Shown here piece by piece: positions 1-10,164 of a stretch of DNA of 64,000 nt. Source of the DNA: Aradus depressus (Eukaryota > Arthropoda > Insecta > Hemiptera > Aradidae). The notes beneath the pieces are model-generated. The model was not told the origin of the DNA and made no database searches. It saw nothing but the letters and a program-made list of their open reading frames with translations. Position 1 is the stretch's first letter. The number at the start of each line of letters is the position of its first letter. The translations under genes were made by a program, and so were the position numbers. The stretch covers positions 19,974,222 through 20,038,221 of the forward strand of contig OY759222.1 in the NCBI GenBank assembly GCA_963662175.1, written 5' to 3'.

Positions 1-83
1 AAGTTTAATCAATAAGAAATCAATAATTTGAATTAATTTTAATAGTTTAAAAATATAAATGGAGCGTAGTTTTTAAAAATTAC

Positions 84-154
84 CTTTATGTGGACTTTCT
101 TGTTGCTCTATTTGCTTTTGTCTTGCACGGAATTGTCGAGCACGTTCCGTTGAA
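84..154 (-). CDS. possible internal exon of a minus-strand gene
   Basis: On the minus strand a 71-base open stretch is bounded by an acceptor-like AG at 155-156 and a donor-like GT (GTAATT) at 82-83. It reads STERARQFRARQKQ followed by IEQQESPHK. The basic ERxRxFRxRQ stretch resembles a short motif that I associate with several insect DNA-binding or transposon-encoded proteins, so it may be a domesticated or transposon exon rather than a host gene. No partner exon was found in the window: the next exon would lie beyond position 1 and the previous one was not seen. The open frame and the two splice sites are visible; the function is unknown. Confidence 0.3.
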
Positions 155-554
155 CTAACTCAGAATTAAACTAAACTTATTATTTCAACGCATAAACCGT
201 ATACAAACACAACAGCTGATGCATCGACACCGTCCTAAAATCGTAGTTGACTTGTACGCATGCACTACTCATACCACTCTCTTTAGTGTTTCATGTTTGA
301 TTTTTTATGTCGAGGTCATTCCGTAGAGGTATCAGTCCAACAATGTTATTTATCCCACAGCTAGTTTATGTAGAGAAGGGGTTAATGAAATAGACACATC
401 TCAGGGTCTAGCTGGATGTTAAATGAGGCAGGAGTATCTGATTATATATCGATATGTTCGGTAGTGCTGAAAGTATTGTTTATGTAAAATATTAATATAA
501 TATATCTTGGGTGATCTATTAATATATTATTTGTTATTATTGTTGCTTGTTCAG
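155..554. other. AT-rich intron or intergenic DNA
   Basis: I see no exon, repeat copy or RNA gene in this stretch. A plausible splice acceptor (pyrimidine tract, then TTCAG) ends it at 554 and belongs to the exon that starts at 555. Confidence 0.5.
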
Positions 555-643
555 TACAATGCAGACGACGGAGGGTGGCAGGAAGCTGAACCAGGCAATG
601 GTGTCCACTGGCAGAGCTGTCGCAACTACTGGAAGGGCTGTTG
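555..643 (+). CDS. penultimate coding exon of a conserved host gene
   Basis: The exon follows TTGTTCAG and ends before GTATGT. It enters with one base of a split codon, reads TMQTTEGGRKLNQAM then VSTGRAVATTGRAV, and leaves in phase 1. Joined to 1840-2021 it gives an uninterrupted frame up to TAG. The repeated (V/A)xTGRAV pattern predicts an amphipathic or membrane-associating helix. Codon use is more GC-rich than the surroundings, as expected for real coding DNA. The ATG at 559 is probably internal, because an acceptor lies directly upstream and the frame continues through it. The tail loosely recalls the C-terminus of DENN-type trafficking proteins such as AVL9, but this is a weak recollection and not an identification. 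Confidence 0.75.
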
Positions 644-1839
644 GTATGTACTGATTATTATATATTATTAAGTATAGTGCTTGGGAAATTTCACAAATAT
701 CTTTTGTAGAATATCGATAGACTTACCGATCAAACCTACACGAATTGAACTATCCTCAAGCGGTGCTGTAGCTCCCTTTATCATCATCCTGCGTCAGAAA
801 TTATGTTTAAAGGAAATTTTCACCAATGATAACTTTCGCAGGACTATTATCGACTATTAAATGTTGTCGTGTGAATCAAAATAATTTCTATGAAGAGAAG
901 TCGGTAATAGTCTATTTTTCCTCTTGTCTGAATGTAGTTAACATTTTGGGCTTATCCTAGATTGAACGATACATTTTAGGAAATTCATATATATCTAAAG
1001 TCTAAAAATTAGACATATATATATATACATATATGAATATACCTTAGACACAACAGGTTATCGGTTCGAAACCCGGCCGAGGACCTTAGTTTATTTTATC
1101 TGGGAGGTAGAAACAACTTAAGCACGCCGTCCTTCATTTGGGACGTTAAGCGATGGTCCCGAGCCTGTACGGTGTCAGGTACTCGTTAAAGACCCACTAC
1201 TCAAGGAAATACACAATTGTTTGTTATTCAGCATTTTTTCAGTTTGATTGCCTGTTACATAATATTCTTAGATGGATGGAAAGTTCTGTTTTTTTTTTCA
1301 TGAAAATTCAAAACCTATCAATATGGACAATGTAGAGAAATTTTTGATTTTCTATAGCTTTCTGTAAATATGTTATTTTGCTTTAAAGCTATCACGCATC
1401 CACACATCGGCACCGTAGCTGTTTTTTCATTTCTCCCGCTGTGAACCAAAAGTCGAGTAATGACCAGAAATGTCTGTAAAGTTGTATGGTCTGCCCTACT
1501 CCACAGTCGCAAGGGATCAATTAAATTTAAATCGGATCATCCACCCAACATCTCTTACCCTTGTCAGACGTGTGTTTCTTAGGCTTCTCTGGGATGAATT
1601 CCTAGCAATTCTTCCTGTAGTGTCTTTTCCGAAGATGGGAGGTTTGTCCACGTCCGAGTGAACCAACCTGAAGAAGAGACGTGTGATCGCCCCGCAATAT
1701 ATATCTTGAAACAATCTTGACAGACGATTTAACACTGAATTTGTTTGATATGAATGGTAGGTGAACGTTGCGGAACATAATCCAATTCCTGAACTAGCTC
1801 GCCTATTGGTTTACTAATCTTGTATTCTTCTCCCTACAG
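644..1839 (+). other. 1196-base intron containing a SINE fragment
   Basis: This intron of the 3' terminal gene starts with GTATGT and ends with a pyrimidine-rich TCTCCCTACAG. It carries a decayed S1 SINE at about 1056-1203 and an (AT)n run near 1015-1035. The short open frames inside it have no coding character. Confidence 0.75.
1056..1203 (+). repeat. S1 SINE, partial (intronic)
   Basis: Keeps a pol III B box (GGTTCGAAACCC), the GCACGCCGTCCTTC central domain and TACTCGTTAAAGACC. The A box and the 3' tail are missing. Confidence 0.8.
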
Positions 1840-2021
1840 GAGGTGCAATATCCCAGGCGAAGGGAGCCTTCTCCAACTGGTGGAGCAACCTGACCACAGT
1901 GCCTCCGGGAGGTGGTGGGGCAGGCGAGGAAGAGACCAACAGCAGGAACACACCCTCAGCAGAACTGGAGATAGAACAGTCCATAGAGGCCACCATTGAG
2001 GAGGCTGCCTGGCTCATTTAG
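1840..2021 (+). CDS. terminal coding exon of the same host gene
   Basis: The acceptor is CCCTACAG|G. The first two bases complete the glycine codon split with position 643. The exon reads GAISQAKGAFSNWWSNLTT, then a glycine-rich linker, then an acidic tail (EEETNSRNTP, ELEIEQSIEATIEEAAWLI) and a TAG stop at 2019-2021. A short amphipathic helix, a WW-containing segment and an acidic C-terminus are visible. No catalytic motif is present in this fragment and upstream exons lie outside the window. Two compatible splice sites, preserved phase and raised GC make this the best-supported host gene here. Its identity remains open: an AVL9-like C-terminus is only a guess. Confidence 0.8.
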
Positions 2022-2144
2022 ACATAGCCCCTACTGCCACTGCTCCTCAACAAATCTCTTATTTAAATGTGCTTAAAGCTTCAACATGCAACTGCTATAC
2101 ACCGCTAATGTAAGTTTTGTCGAAAAAAATATATATTCTCATAA
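2022..2144 (+). other. 3' UTR of the terminal gene
   Basis: Directly follows the stop codon. A D1 repeat begins near 2145, so the original 3' end may lie inside or beyond inserted repeat. AATAAA occurs at about 2599 and 3587, but I cannot choose the true cleavage site. Confidence 0.4.
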
Positions 2145-2295
2145 TTGTTTTTACTTACCCGTTATGTAATCGGTCAGAAATTCGATGCATTTAAAAAAAT
2201 TTCCTGTTTTCCGACCTCCAGATCCCAAAAATGAGAAACAGTCACGTCCGAGCCGCAGGGGTTTACATGAAAACGTTACGATCTCCTATTTCTTT
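2145..2295 (-). repeat. D1 dispersed repeat, fragment
   Basis: Contains the D1 signatures GTTATGTAATCGGTCAGAAA and TTTTCCGACCTCCAGAT in minus orientation. It lies just after the stop codon of the terminal gene. Confidence 0.65.
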
Positions 2296-2459
2296 CTTTT
2301 TTGCGCGATTTTCATTTTCACAAACTCCATCGTCTTTGTTGATCACTTCCACACTCGTCCAAATCGAAGTGACCCCCCTGGTAGAGGGTACGGGCCCGCT
2401 ATGCATAATAACAGTTGAATTTGTCTCTACCGCTAATCATCTTCGGTGCTCCCGTAACT

Positions 2460-2550
2460 CTTTCGCGATGTCAAGTACTTATTAAAGACCCCCTCTCCTC
2501 CTACCTTAAGTAACTCAACCTGGGTAGGCAAAATTTTGGACTCCCTCAGT
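2460..2550 (+). repeat. S1 SINE, decayed fragment
   Basis: Retains TACTTATTAAAGACCCC and GGTAGGCAAAATTTTGGACT, which correspond to the second half of S1. Confidence 0.55.
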
Positions 2551-2625
2551 AGAGCTAACAGGGAAGGTATAAGAGCATTGGATGCTTAGGTCCCTAGAAA
2601 TAAACACCAGCCTTCCCAATATATC
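2550..2625 (+). repeat. 75-90 bp dispersed repeat, copy 1
   Basis: AGGGAAGGTATAAGAGCATT, GATGCTTAGGTCCCTAG and CAGCCTTCCCAATATATCT match the reverse complement of 41822-41912 at most positions. The family is not named here. Confidence 0.6.
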
Positions 2626-2639
2626 TAACTCAAACACCA

Positions 2640-2815
2640 TTGTAGAAATGAACTTGAAACTTGAGATGATGTCACATTTTCTAAATTAGAAATAATTAGA
2701 TTTTGGTCAACATCGGACAAAACTTAAGACCACTTTACTTTTGAGTCGGTAAGTAAGTATATTAAGTTACCTCTTGTATTTATGACCTAATCAAAACTCT
2801 TTTATAAAATTTCTT
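2640..2815 (+). repeat. fragment of the repeat family also seen at 35.3 and 51.2 kb
   Basis: Shares the order AACTTGAAA, TTTATGACCTAATCAAAA and TTTTATAAAATT with 35290-35760 and 51130-51990. Confidence 0.5.
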
Positions 2816-4000
2816 TATAGTACTTTTCTTTTCGTACAGCCCTTTAGTTTCCTGGCTTCGGAGACTAGTGACTGTGACAGCCTTCTAGGACAGAAACTTG
2901 TATCCCCACACCAAATGAATATAATCACTAACGCTATCTCCTGGTAAATATATGAAACTGACTTGTGACGATCCTTGAGAGATAAACCAATACACATTTT
3001 GGAATGTAACGATATTGATGATTGAAATTGTATTTTTGAGTTTTGTCAGTCTTCTAGTAAGGCTGTGATATGTCCAGCCAACTTCACTTTTTAAAACCCA
3101 ACACTCTCTGTCTAATCACTACAGTAAATATTTAAAGAAAGTATTGTCATTTTAATTTTCATGCTTATTTAATTTATTTTGCAGACAAACAGACCACAAA
3201 GAAGATAAAATGTGTGAAAAATGAATCTCATGTTAATACTTTTAAGAAATTGTTTAATATTTTGATAATTCAGTCTTTTTTTAAAACACCCTGTTTTACT
3301 TTAATGTCTTATATATATATATTTTTTAGATTTTTTAGAATTTATATTTTTTTGTTGTATAAATATAAGTTAGTTTATTTAATTACATAATTACTTGTAT
3401 TCAGATAATGGTTTTGTAATAATACTCTTCAACATGGTAATGATATTATTATTCGTTTGTGTATAGTTTGTTATTACTGGACCGAAACTAACTTCGAAAC
3501 CAAGTCATTCCCCTTAGTTGAAATTTTTTTTATTATAAAATTTGCATTATTTTATAAACATGTTTTCTTTACATAATTTATTCTGGAATAAAAAAAAAAA
3601 TGGGGGGAGGTGGGATTTATTGTCTCATTTTTTGCGCATCTAAATATTAACTGCCGTCTTGTTTGTACTATAATATAAGAAAATTATTTATAATTGAGCA
3701 GAATTAGCTATTTAAAATAGTTTGTATTTCTAAATGTGATTGGATCCATCATAGTACCTCCATCGTTTAACAAATGTTTATAAGTGAGGCCTAGTTCGGA
3801 GTTTGTGTGTGTGGGTTCGTCGAAATTTCATCCTGTCCACCAAGTTTTTGTGGAGCCCAAGATGTTGATTTTTGAAAACATAAAAGTAACGATGAAAACT
3901 GAATATACACAATCACTTTAATGTTTCCTTTTAATTATCGATATTTAATATCCTAATTAAATCTTTCAAATTTTATTTTAATATGCATTTTTTTATGTTG
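2816..4000. other. AT-rich DNA without recognisable gene
   Basis: Nothing convincing is seen apart from an (AT)n run near 3309 and an A-tract followed by G-runs near 3590-3612. Confidence 0.5.
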
Positions 4001-4004
4001 TGCT

Positions 4005-4110
4005 CTTTAGGGGATATTTAGTGAGGAAAGATTTATTTGCAAATGCCTAAATTTAATTAAGACGAGAAAATTGGAGGAAATATACATTTTCCTGTTTTAG
4101 ATTTTCAACA
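4005..4110 (+). repeat. direct repeat left of a MITE
   Basis: GGGATATTTAGTGAG, CTAAATTTAATTA and AATTGGAGGAAATAT recur in the same order at about 4518-4615. The two copies bracket the MITE at 4141-4508. Confidence 0.6.
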
Positions 4111-4140
4111 TTTTTATTTACATAAACATATATTTATATA

Positions 4141-4508
4141 TGAGGAGTTTGGAGCCAGAGCGGACCAACTGGTTGAAACTGAACAGGTAGAAAATGGCAA
4201 TTGAAAATTGAGTACATTTTGTTTATCTCCATAAATGGACCCCAAATATTTATTTATATTTGAAATTTTAGAATAGTATTGGATGAGTGATCCCTTTTTG
4301 TGTTTTATAAAGTTTTTGAAGGCCGTATGATCCATTGTGACTTTGAAAATATATGCACAAAATATTTGTGGACTAAACTTAAAGTGCTGCTATCTATCAC
4401 TGAAGTGAAGAAACTAAGTGATCCACACTGGTTTTGAAAAAGGGAACCTATGCCAACATCAGTATGGTAAAAATTGTGGGTTGGTCCGCTCTGGCTCCAA
4501 ACTCCTCA
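4141..4508. mobile_element. 368-bp MITE with TA target duplication
   Basis: Perfect terminal inverted repeats of about 28 bp begin TGAGGAGTTTGGAGCCAGAG and end in the reverse complement. A TA dinucleotide abuts each end (4139-4140 and 4509-4510), which is the Tc1/mariner signature. The inside is AT-rich with no transposase frame, so the element is non-autonomous. Confidence 0.8.
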
Positions 4509-4517
4509 TATGTAGTG

Positions 4518-4615
4518 TTCTGTAAGGGATATTTAGTGAGAAATGTTTTAATCGTAATTGCTTAAATTTAATTACGATGAAAAAAATTGGAGGAAATATC
4601 AATTTTCCTATTTTG
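4518..4615 (+). repeat. direct repeat right of the MITE
   Basis: Second copy of the 4005-4110 repeat, about 80 percent identical by eye. Confidence 0.6.
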
Positions 4616-5144
4616 AAAAACATATTTTTTTTTAATCAAGGGAGAGAACCAAGTGAGTAAAGTCAACTGCTTCATTTTGTAAAAAAAAATAAAAATGGAT
4701 TTTGCTCAAAAGAATTTTCCTTGAAAAGTATTTCCAGCTCATTTAAATTCACTTATTATTTTAAGAATTTGAAAAGGAAAATAAAAAGTCAATTTTTGAC
4801 AATACAAATTTTTATGTAATTATGGTGCAGTCTCATTAGATTTTTTTTTTAAATGAAAAGCTAGATTGTATATAACTCCTCTATTTCTTATCTCATAAAA
4901 TAAAATGATTATGAAAAATTATAAAATTTTAAATTCAATTTTTTGAATTATGAACTAGGCTAGGTAGGAAAGCATAATATCGTATTATGATTGTAGGAAA
5001 GCATAATATCATATTATGATTGTAATGTGTATATATATTTTTGTTTTGTAAATTAATTGTATGTTCTAGAATTTTGAAGTTGTAGGTTTGTGTATATTCG
5101 TATACTATAGTATGAATTATAGTCAATTGTTTGAAAGTAATGTG
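4616..5144. other. AT-rich spacer
   Basis: No gene seen. A 30-bp local duplication (GGAAAGCATAATATCRTATT) lies at about 4967-5022. Confidence 0.5.
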
Positions 5145-5150
5145 TGTTAC

Positions 5151-5565
5151 TGCTAATGTCGACAAGGTATGTCATTCTCGATATAAGCACACTGGGCAAG
5201 TTAATGTCGGATGGTTTCATCCCTGATTTCCGTCACAGTTAATGTCCACAAGGTAGCTATTATCGACAATAGTTTGTCATTCTCGATATAAGCACACTGG
5301 ACAAGTTAATGTCGGATGGTTTCATCCCTGTTTTCCGTCATAGTTAATGTCCACAAGGTAGCTATTATCGACAATAGTTTGTCATTCTCGATATAAGCAC
5401 ACTGGACCAGTTAATGTCGGATGGTTTCATCCCAGATATCTGTATTTATCTCGCTTGCTCTCAGTTAGTGTCCACAAGGTAGCTATCATCGACAATAGCT
5501 TGTCATTATCGATATAAGCACACTGGACCAGTTAATGTCGGATGGTTTCAATCTTGATTTCCCGC
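5151..5565 (+). repeat. four-unit tandem repeat, about 105 bp period
   Basis: The block GTCATTCTCGATATAAGCAC recurs at about 5171, 5276 and 5381, and in variant form at 5502 (GTCATTATCG). The period is 105, 105 and 121 bp; the last spacing includes a 16-bp insertion. Each unit contains AATGTCCACAAGGTAGCTAT and ends GGATGGTTTCA. It is a minisatellite or short satellite array, not coding. Confidence 0.85.
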
Positions 5566-5907
5566 TGTGTCCAGAATCCTGTTATCCATTATTAATTATC
5601 CGGAAATGATATTCTGATTTTGTATATGCGACAGGAGAACCTGTACTTCACTGAAAGGAGTGACGGACAAACAAAATTTAATTTTTTTCCGATACTTGGC
5701 ATGATATGAACAACTATCTCGATAAATAATCTTCACATATAGCGATCAAATCAGAAAAAGGAATGTCAACATCAACACTGATCGATATCCATTACCGATA
5801 GCTAAGAGCGCGCTAGAAAAAGACTGAAATCAATCTTGAAATCACTGTTTCCGACATTAAAAAGTCCACCATGCAAATATAAATATTAAAAAACTATTAT
5901 CGATAAT

Positions 5908-6256
5908 AATTTCTAAGTTGAGGAACGCGGACATATTGTAGAATTTGTAATAAATAAATAAAACAAACTTATTTTTTGAAATATTGTCTGTTCCACTAAA
6001 GATATTTATAAAAATAAAACTACCGGTTTCGGCCTCACACCATCGTCAGGTCTAGTTATGAACTAACAGGTCTAGTTATGAACTAACTTAGACCTGTTAG
6101 TTCATAACTAGACCTAAGTTAGTTCATAACTAGACCACTTAGTTCATAACTAGACCTGACGATGGTGTGAGGCCGAAACCGGTAGTTTTATTTTTTATAA
6201 ATATCTTTAGTGGAATAGACAATATTTCAAAAAATAAGTTTGTTTTATTTATTTAC
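5908..6256. mobile_element. H1 foldback element, 349 bp
   Basis: Flanked by TATCGATAAT at 5898-5907 and 6257-6266 (10-bp target duplication). After a unique lead-in that starts AATTTCTAAGTTGAGG, two long arms are inverted copies of each other, from TAAATAAATAAAACAAAC inward to ACCGGTTTCGGCCTCACACC and copies of GGTCTAGTTATGAACTAAC. Each arm carries the hammerhead-like core CCTGACGATGG...CCGAAAC. It is very similar to 54185-54475. No ORF. Confidence 0.85.
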
Positions 6257-6299
6257 TATCGATAATGACTCACCGATATTAGTAGTAAAATGTGCATTG

Positions 6300-6690
6300 A
6301 AAGTTGCATTGCAGAAATTTATTACGTATGTATATTTTATTTTTTTAAATATAAAATAATTTTTTTTTTAATTTTTATGCCTGAAAATTATTCAATAGTT
6401 ATTTCTGATTGTGCAATAGAAGAATTACTCTAAAATTACTTGTGGAATTGTTAAATATATTTGTTTATTATATTATGTATGTATTTTGCTTGCCTCATGT
6501 ATGTTTACGTTCCTAAATAAGTACTTAGGCAGAGTGATTGATGTATATAATTTATACTATCAATATAGATTTATAATGTATATTTTAATTTAAAATGTTG
6601 TGATAGTTTTATTGAAATGTGATCGTAGAATGTCAAATTATAAATTTGAATAAAAATCACAAATATGAAATTGTTTTTGTTCTCCAGTGA
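6300..6690. other. AT-rich spacer
   Basis: No gene or repeat recognised. Confidence 0.5.
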
Positions 6691-6698
6691 ATCCTTAT

Positions 6699-7726
6699 GC
6701 CCCCTCTACACTATGGGCCAAGGTAGGCCAATGCATTGGCCACCAATATTGGCGTAATGGCGGCGCTGGCCTGAACCTTGGCTCCACATACTGGACCACC
6801 CATTGGCCCAGTATCATGGCCAAACCTTGGACCAGCACTCAGTTGCTTGAACCCTATTTCCGTGATGGATATCGAGAAAATCGCTGCTGCATATAATTGT
6901 TACTTACATATTATTGACAAAAACATGGTTGAAAAGAAATGGAAACAAAGAAGATGGTGGACCATATTTTTATTTTTGTGAAAAGGGTTTTTCGGATTCC
7001 AAATTGCAGGTTCATTTTGGTACAGTTCTAAAAATTTAAAACTTTCCTCATTTGTCCATGTAGACATTTTGTATTTGTAGTTTATAATAATAATATAAAA
7101 TAAAATATGAGGGCGCCGGTAGCTCAGTGGTATGCGTGCTTGACTTCTGAGCTCAAGGTCGTGGGTTCGTAGCCCGACCGAGGCCCTTAGTTTATTTTAT
7201 CTGGGAGGTAAAATAAACTTAAGCACGCCGTCCTTCGGATGGGACGTTAAGCGATGGTCCCGAGCCTGTACGATGTCAGGTACTCGTTAAAGACCGCTAC
7301 TCTAGGTGAATAAAAATTTAGGGTAGGCAAAATTTAGGACTCCCACAGTAGAGTCGGGCTCATGTCCACCAGAGTGACGAAAGAGCGCTCTGGTAGTAGG
7401 CGATATGACCTCGTAGTTAAAGCCCGGGCATGAGTCATAAAACCTAACCTAAAATAAAATAGTATAGTATTTAACAGGATAAAAGGAATATACAAAACAC
7501 TACTGACAAGAAACAAACAACCAATGTTGGACAAGTGTGTAGATGCGTCATTTGTCTACTGTACACTTGGTTCACGCATGTTGGCCTGCTTTGATGTGTT
7601 GAAAAACCTCTCCGAACGCCAACCTTCACCAACATCCTGGCCCAACATGACCAACACAAGCCAACCCCTCTCTACACAGTGGCCCAGCAGGATTGGGCCA
7701 AAGCCTGGCCCATAGTGTAGAGGGCC
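6699..7726. mobile_element. MITE with TIR CCTCTACACTATGGGCCA, split by a SINE
   Basis: CCCTCTACACTATGGGCCA near 6702 is repeated inverted near 7706-7724. Subterminal zones are crowded with TTGGCC and GGCCCA motifs, a pattern typical of transposase-binding arrays. An S1 SINE (7108-7450) was inserted later. I could not settle the target duplication. The short frames at 6687-6981 and 7524-7753 only run through the TIR zones. Confidence 0.65.
7108..7450 (+). mobile_element. S1 SINE, full length
   Basis: A reference copy. It has a tRNA-like head with A box (GGTAGCTCAGTGGTATG) and B box (GGGTTCGTAGCCC), a conserved middle (AAGCACGCCGTCCTTCGGAT), a second half (GGACTCCCACAGTAGAGTCG) and the tail AACCTAACCT. 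An 11-bp target duplication, AAAATAAAATA, lies at 7097-7107 and 7451-7461. Confidence 0.93.
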
Positions 7727-7827
7727 TATTAGATTGATGAGGTCTTCATTCATTTTACAGTTATTATTTACAAATTAGGTTTTTCGGTGCTCTTAGGTAG
7801 GCTGAATTTGATTTCAACAATTAAAAA

Positions 7828-8215
7828 GTTGTCGGTGAATCACTGGCGATGGACTTCCCCAGCGTGAATTAATCAACTAAGTTGTCACTCTCCCTTCAAC
7901 CAGCCGATTTGGCTGAGATTTAATAGATTTTTTACTCAGAGACTTCTTGTTAATACATTTATTACGTTGACAGTTATTAGACTTTCTCTTCTTTTATCCT
8001 ACTCCCCTTCGATTCGGATGACAGTTGTTAGATATCATCCCTATTGGGTTTTTGATTAACAATTAAAATTTCTTGTCAATACATTCATTATTTCGGCAGT
8101 TATTGGGGTTTTTGTGTTTAGCCTCCCTGCCCCTTATTTGCCCTTTCGTTGAACCGATTTGGTTGGAAAATCTATTTCAGATCAATTATATAACTTCCCC
8201 TATACTCAATATACC
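7828..8215 (+). repeat. D1 dispersed repeat
   Basis: Begins AAAAGTTGTCGGTGAATCAC, has two internal modules each carrying a (G/T)CAGTTATT motif, and ends near ATAACTTCCCCTATACT. Confidence 0.75.
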
Positions 8216-8394
8216 CCTCGACCATTACATACACGACACCATTCTCTTTCAACATCCAAGACATTTATTTATTATGTATCACATTTGCTTATTATATATT
8301 ATATATATACTACAATACTTTAATTTTTGTATTTACAACTACATTATAGTTGTAAATAGAAAAATTAAAGTTAAAAAACAAAAACAATTTTAGT

Positions 8395-8490
8395 ATGAGA
8401 ATTCAGAGCCCCATATGTAAGTCAACAATTGATTTTTAGCTCAAACGGTCAATTGTTTTTTGAGGGAGAGTGAAAACTTTTTTTTGGGAG
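8395..8490 (-). repeat. D1 fragment
   Basis: Matches the first part of D1 in reverse: ATATGTAAGTCAAC, TTTTTAGC, AAACGGTCAATTG, GGGAGAGTGAAAA. Confidence 0.6.
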
Positions 8491-8529
8491 ATGAGTTTAA
8501 TGTCGTATCTGTAATAGTGCATCTTCCTC

Positions 8530-8755
8530 GTTCCGGAAGCTCAGAGGTATCGTGTTAGCCTACTAAGATCAAGATCGCGACTTCGAAACCCTACCTTCGG
8601 ATGCGGCGTTAAGCTATGGTAAATAAAACTAGGTAGACAAAATTTCGGACTCCTGGAGTTGAGTCGGGCTAAAGTCCACCAGAATGACGAGAGTGCGCTC
8701 GAGATATGACCTTGTAGTTAAAGCCTGGGCATAAGTCACAATAACTAACATAATT
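8530..8755 (+). repeat. S1 SINE, diverged and internally deleted
   Basis: A box region GAAGCTCAGAGGTAT, CGACTTCGAAACCC, GGACTCCTGGAGTTGAGTCG and AAAGCCTGGGCATAAGTCAC are recognisable. The 3' tail is CTAACATAA-like and decayed. Confidence 0.75.
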
Positions 8756-9292
8756 CACACCTAGATCATCAAAATCGGTCTAATTTAGGAGGAGTTACGC
8801 GTAGAAAAAAAACGCTTGCCATTTTAAATATATGTGTAATATTAGAGATGTTCTCGCCAGAGATCTTGTTATTATTATATGGCGCTGGGGAGAGAATCTC
8901 CCTGCACAACCCAAAAAGTAAATTAACAATAATTACATTTTTCTAACTTAAATCTAATTAAATTTTCATGTGTATATCAAAATATATATATATTGAAAGC
9001 AAGTTCGCAGTTTACTAAATGATGAACAAATATTTTCGTAGGGTTCATAAACTTACTCCGTTTATTTAGATTATTCTCAAAGTATGTGAATCACCCTGAA
9101 GAATATGTCCAAATCAGTTTAGATAAAACAGTTAAATAATAGAAAAGATGATAAGATACATATTGATACACCTCGTATCAAAATACATTGAGATTCTATT
9201 CAATCTTTAGAAGAAAACTGACATACGGTATGAATAATTTCATTAATGTTTATAGAAATTATATTGAATTTTATTTTCTAAAGAAAAAAAAA

Positions 9293-9520
9293 AAAAATCG
9301 GTTAATCACGTGCGATGTACTTCACCAGCATTAAATAATGTTCTCCCTCGAAAACCAATTGACCATTTAGGCCAAAAAAAAGTTTTAAGCCTCTGGGGAT
9401 TGTACACATATAAAATTTCGTGATAAATTCATTCTATCGGAAGTTATCATGTTCACAGACAGATTTTTTTTTTTTTTCATGTTTAGAATCTTATTGAATT
9501 TTGATGGTTGGGGAGGTAAA
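9293..9520 (+). repeat. D1 dispersed repeat, partial
   Basis: CGGTTAATCACGTGCGATGT, TAAATTCATTCTATCGG and ATCATGTTCACAGACAGA match D1. The region before it (8760-9290) shows no gene. Confidence 0.6.
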
Positions 9521-9636
9521 AAATAATAATAAAATTAAAAAGTACTCCCTAACCCACTAAGTATTCGATTTTCTTACTTCGTCCAACACACACCTTAGAT
9601 GACAATTCTACCAATGAAAATCATCAGTAAAAAACT

Positions 9637-10140
9637 TTTTTTTTTTTTTTTTTTTATAAAATAACAATGTATAACAAGCTAAAAGTGTGTAGATTATTAA
9701 GTCTTCAATCAACTAGTAGGTCTCGAGGCCATTGCCACCTCAGGCTCCGAACATGAACATTAGGAAGGGTTCTTGTCGCAAGTCTGCGGACTAAAGGATT
9801 AGGGTGAAAGGAAAGGGTAGAATGGAATTTTCTGTAGGATTTAATTACATCCCTTACAAAGGGAATCTACAGGTCATTGTGAAGGATAGCAATAGAAACG
9901 TAGAATGGAGCGTTTGCGATTTTACAGCGGATACGGGATTGTAGGGTTTGGAATTCAATCAGAATTTAGTAGATCCCCAGAGTTCAGCTCCATACGCACT
10001 TATTAGTAATTGGTTGTAAATGAGTCTTTTATTACTAAATGTACGTTTCGATCTGTTCTCTAAAAGTCGTAGTAAGAGTTTGTATCGTCGATTAACTCTT
10101 TGTCTTTTAAGTCTAGTATGAGGATTCCATGTCAGGCGTT
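9637..10140 (-). pseudogene. jockey-like LINE 3' end, decayed
   Basis: Read on the minus strand this encodes the end of a jockey-clade reverse transcriptase: RLTWNPHTRLKRQRVNRRY, then KLLLRLLENRSK, then a GAELWGSTKF-like block, followed by frameshifts and stops. The 3' side ends in a poly(T) run on the plus strand at about 9638-9655, that is, a poly(A) tail. The copy is 5' truncated: the YxDD region is absent. The jockey RT tail normally continues into a basic RRWPRDL motif, and a worn version lies near 9730. It sits beside a second, better preserved copy at 10165-10735. Confidence 0.75.
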
Positions 10141-10164
10141 TGAAATAAATAAACCAAAAGAAAA

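Noticed and set aside
5151..5565. CRISPR-like array
   Set aside because: Repeat and spacer are not separable; whole 105-bp units are conserved and the DNA is eukaryotic.
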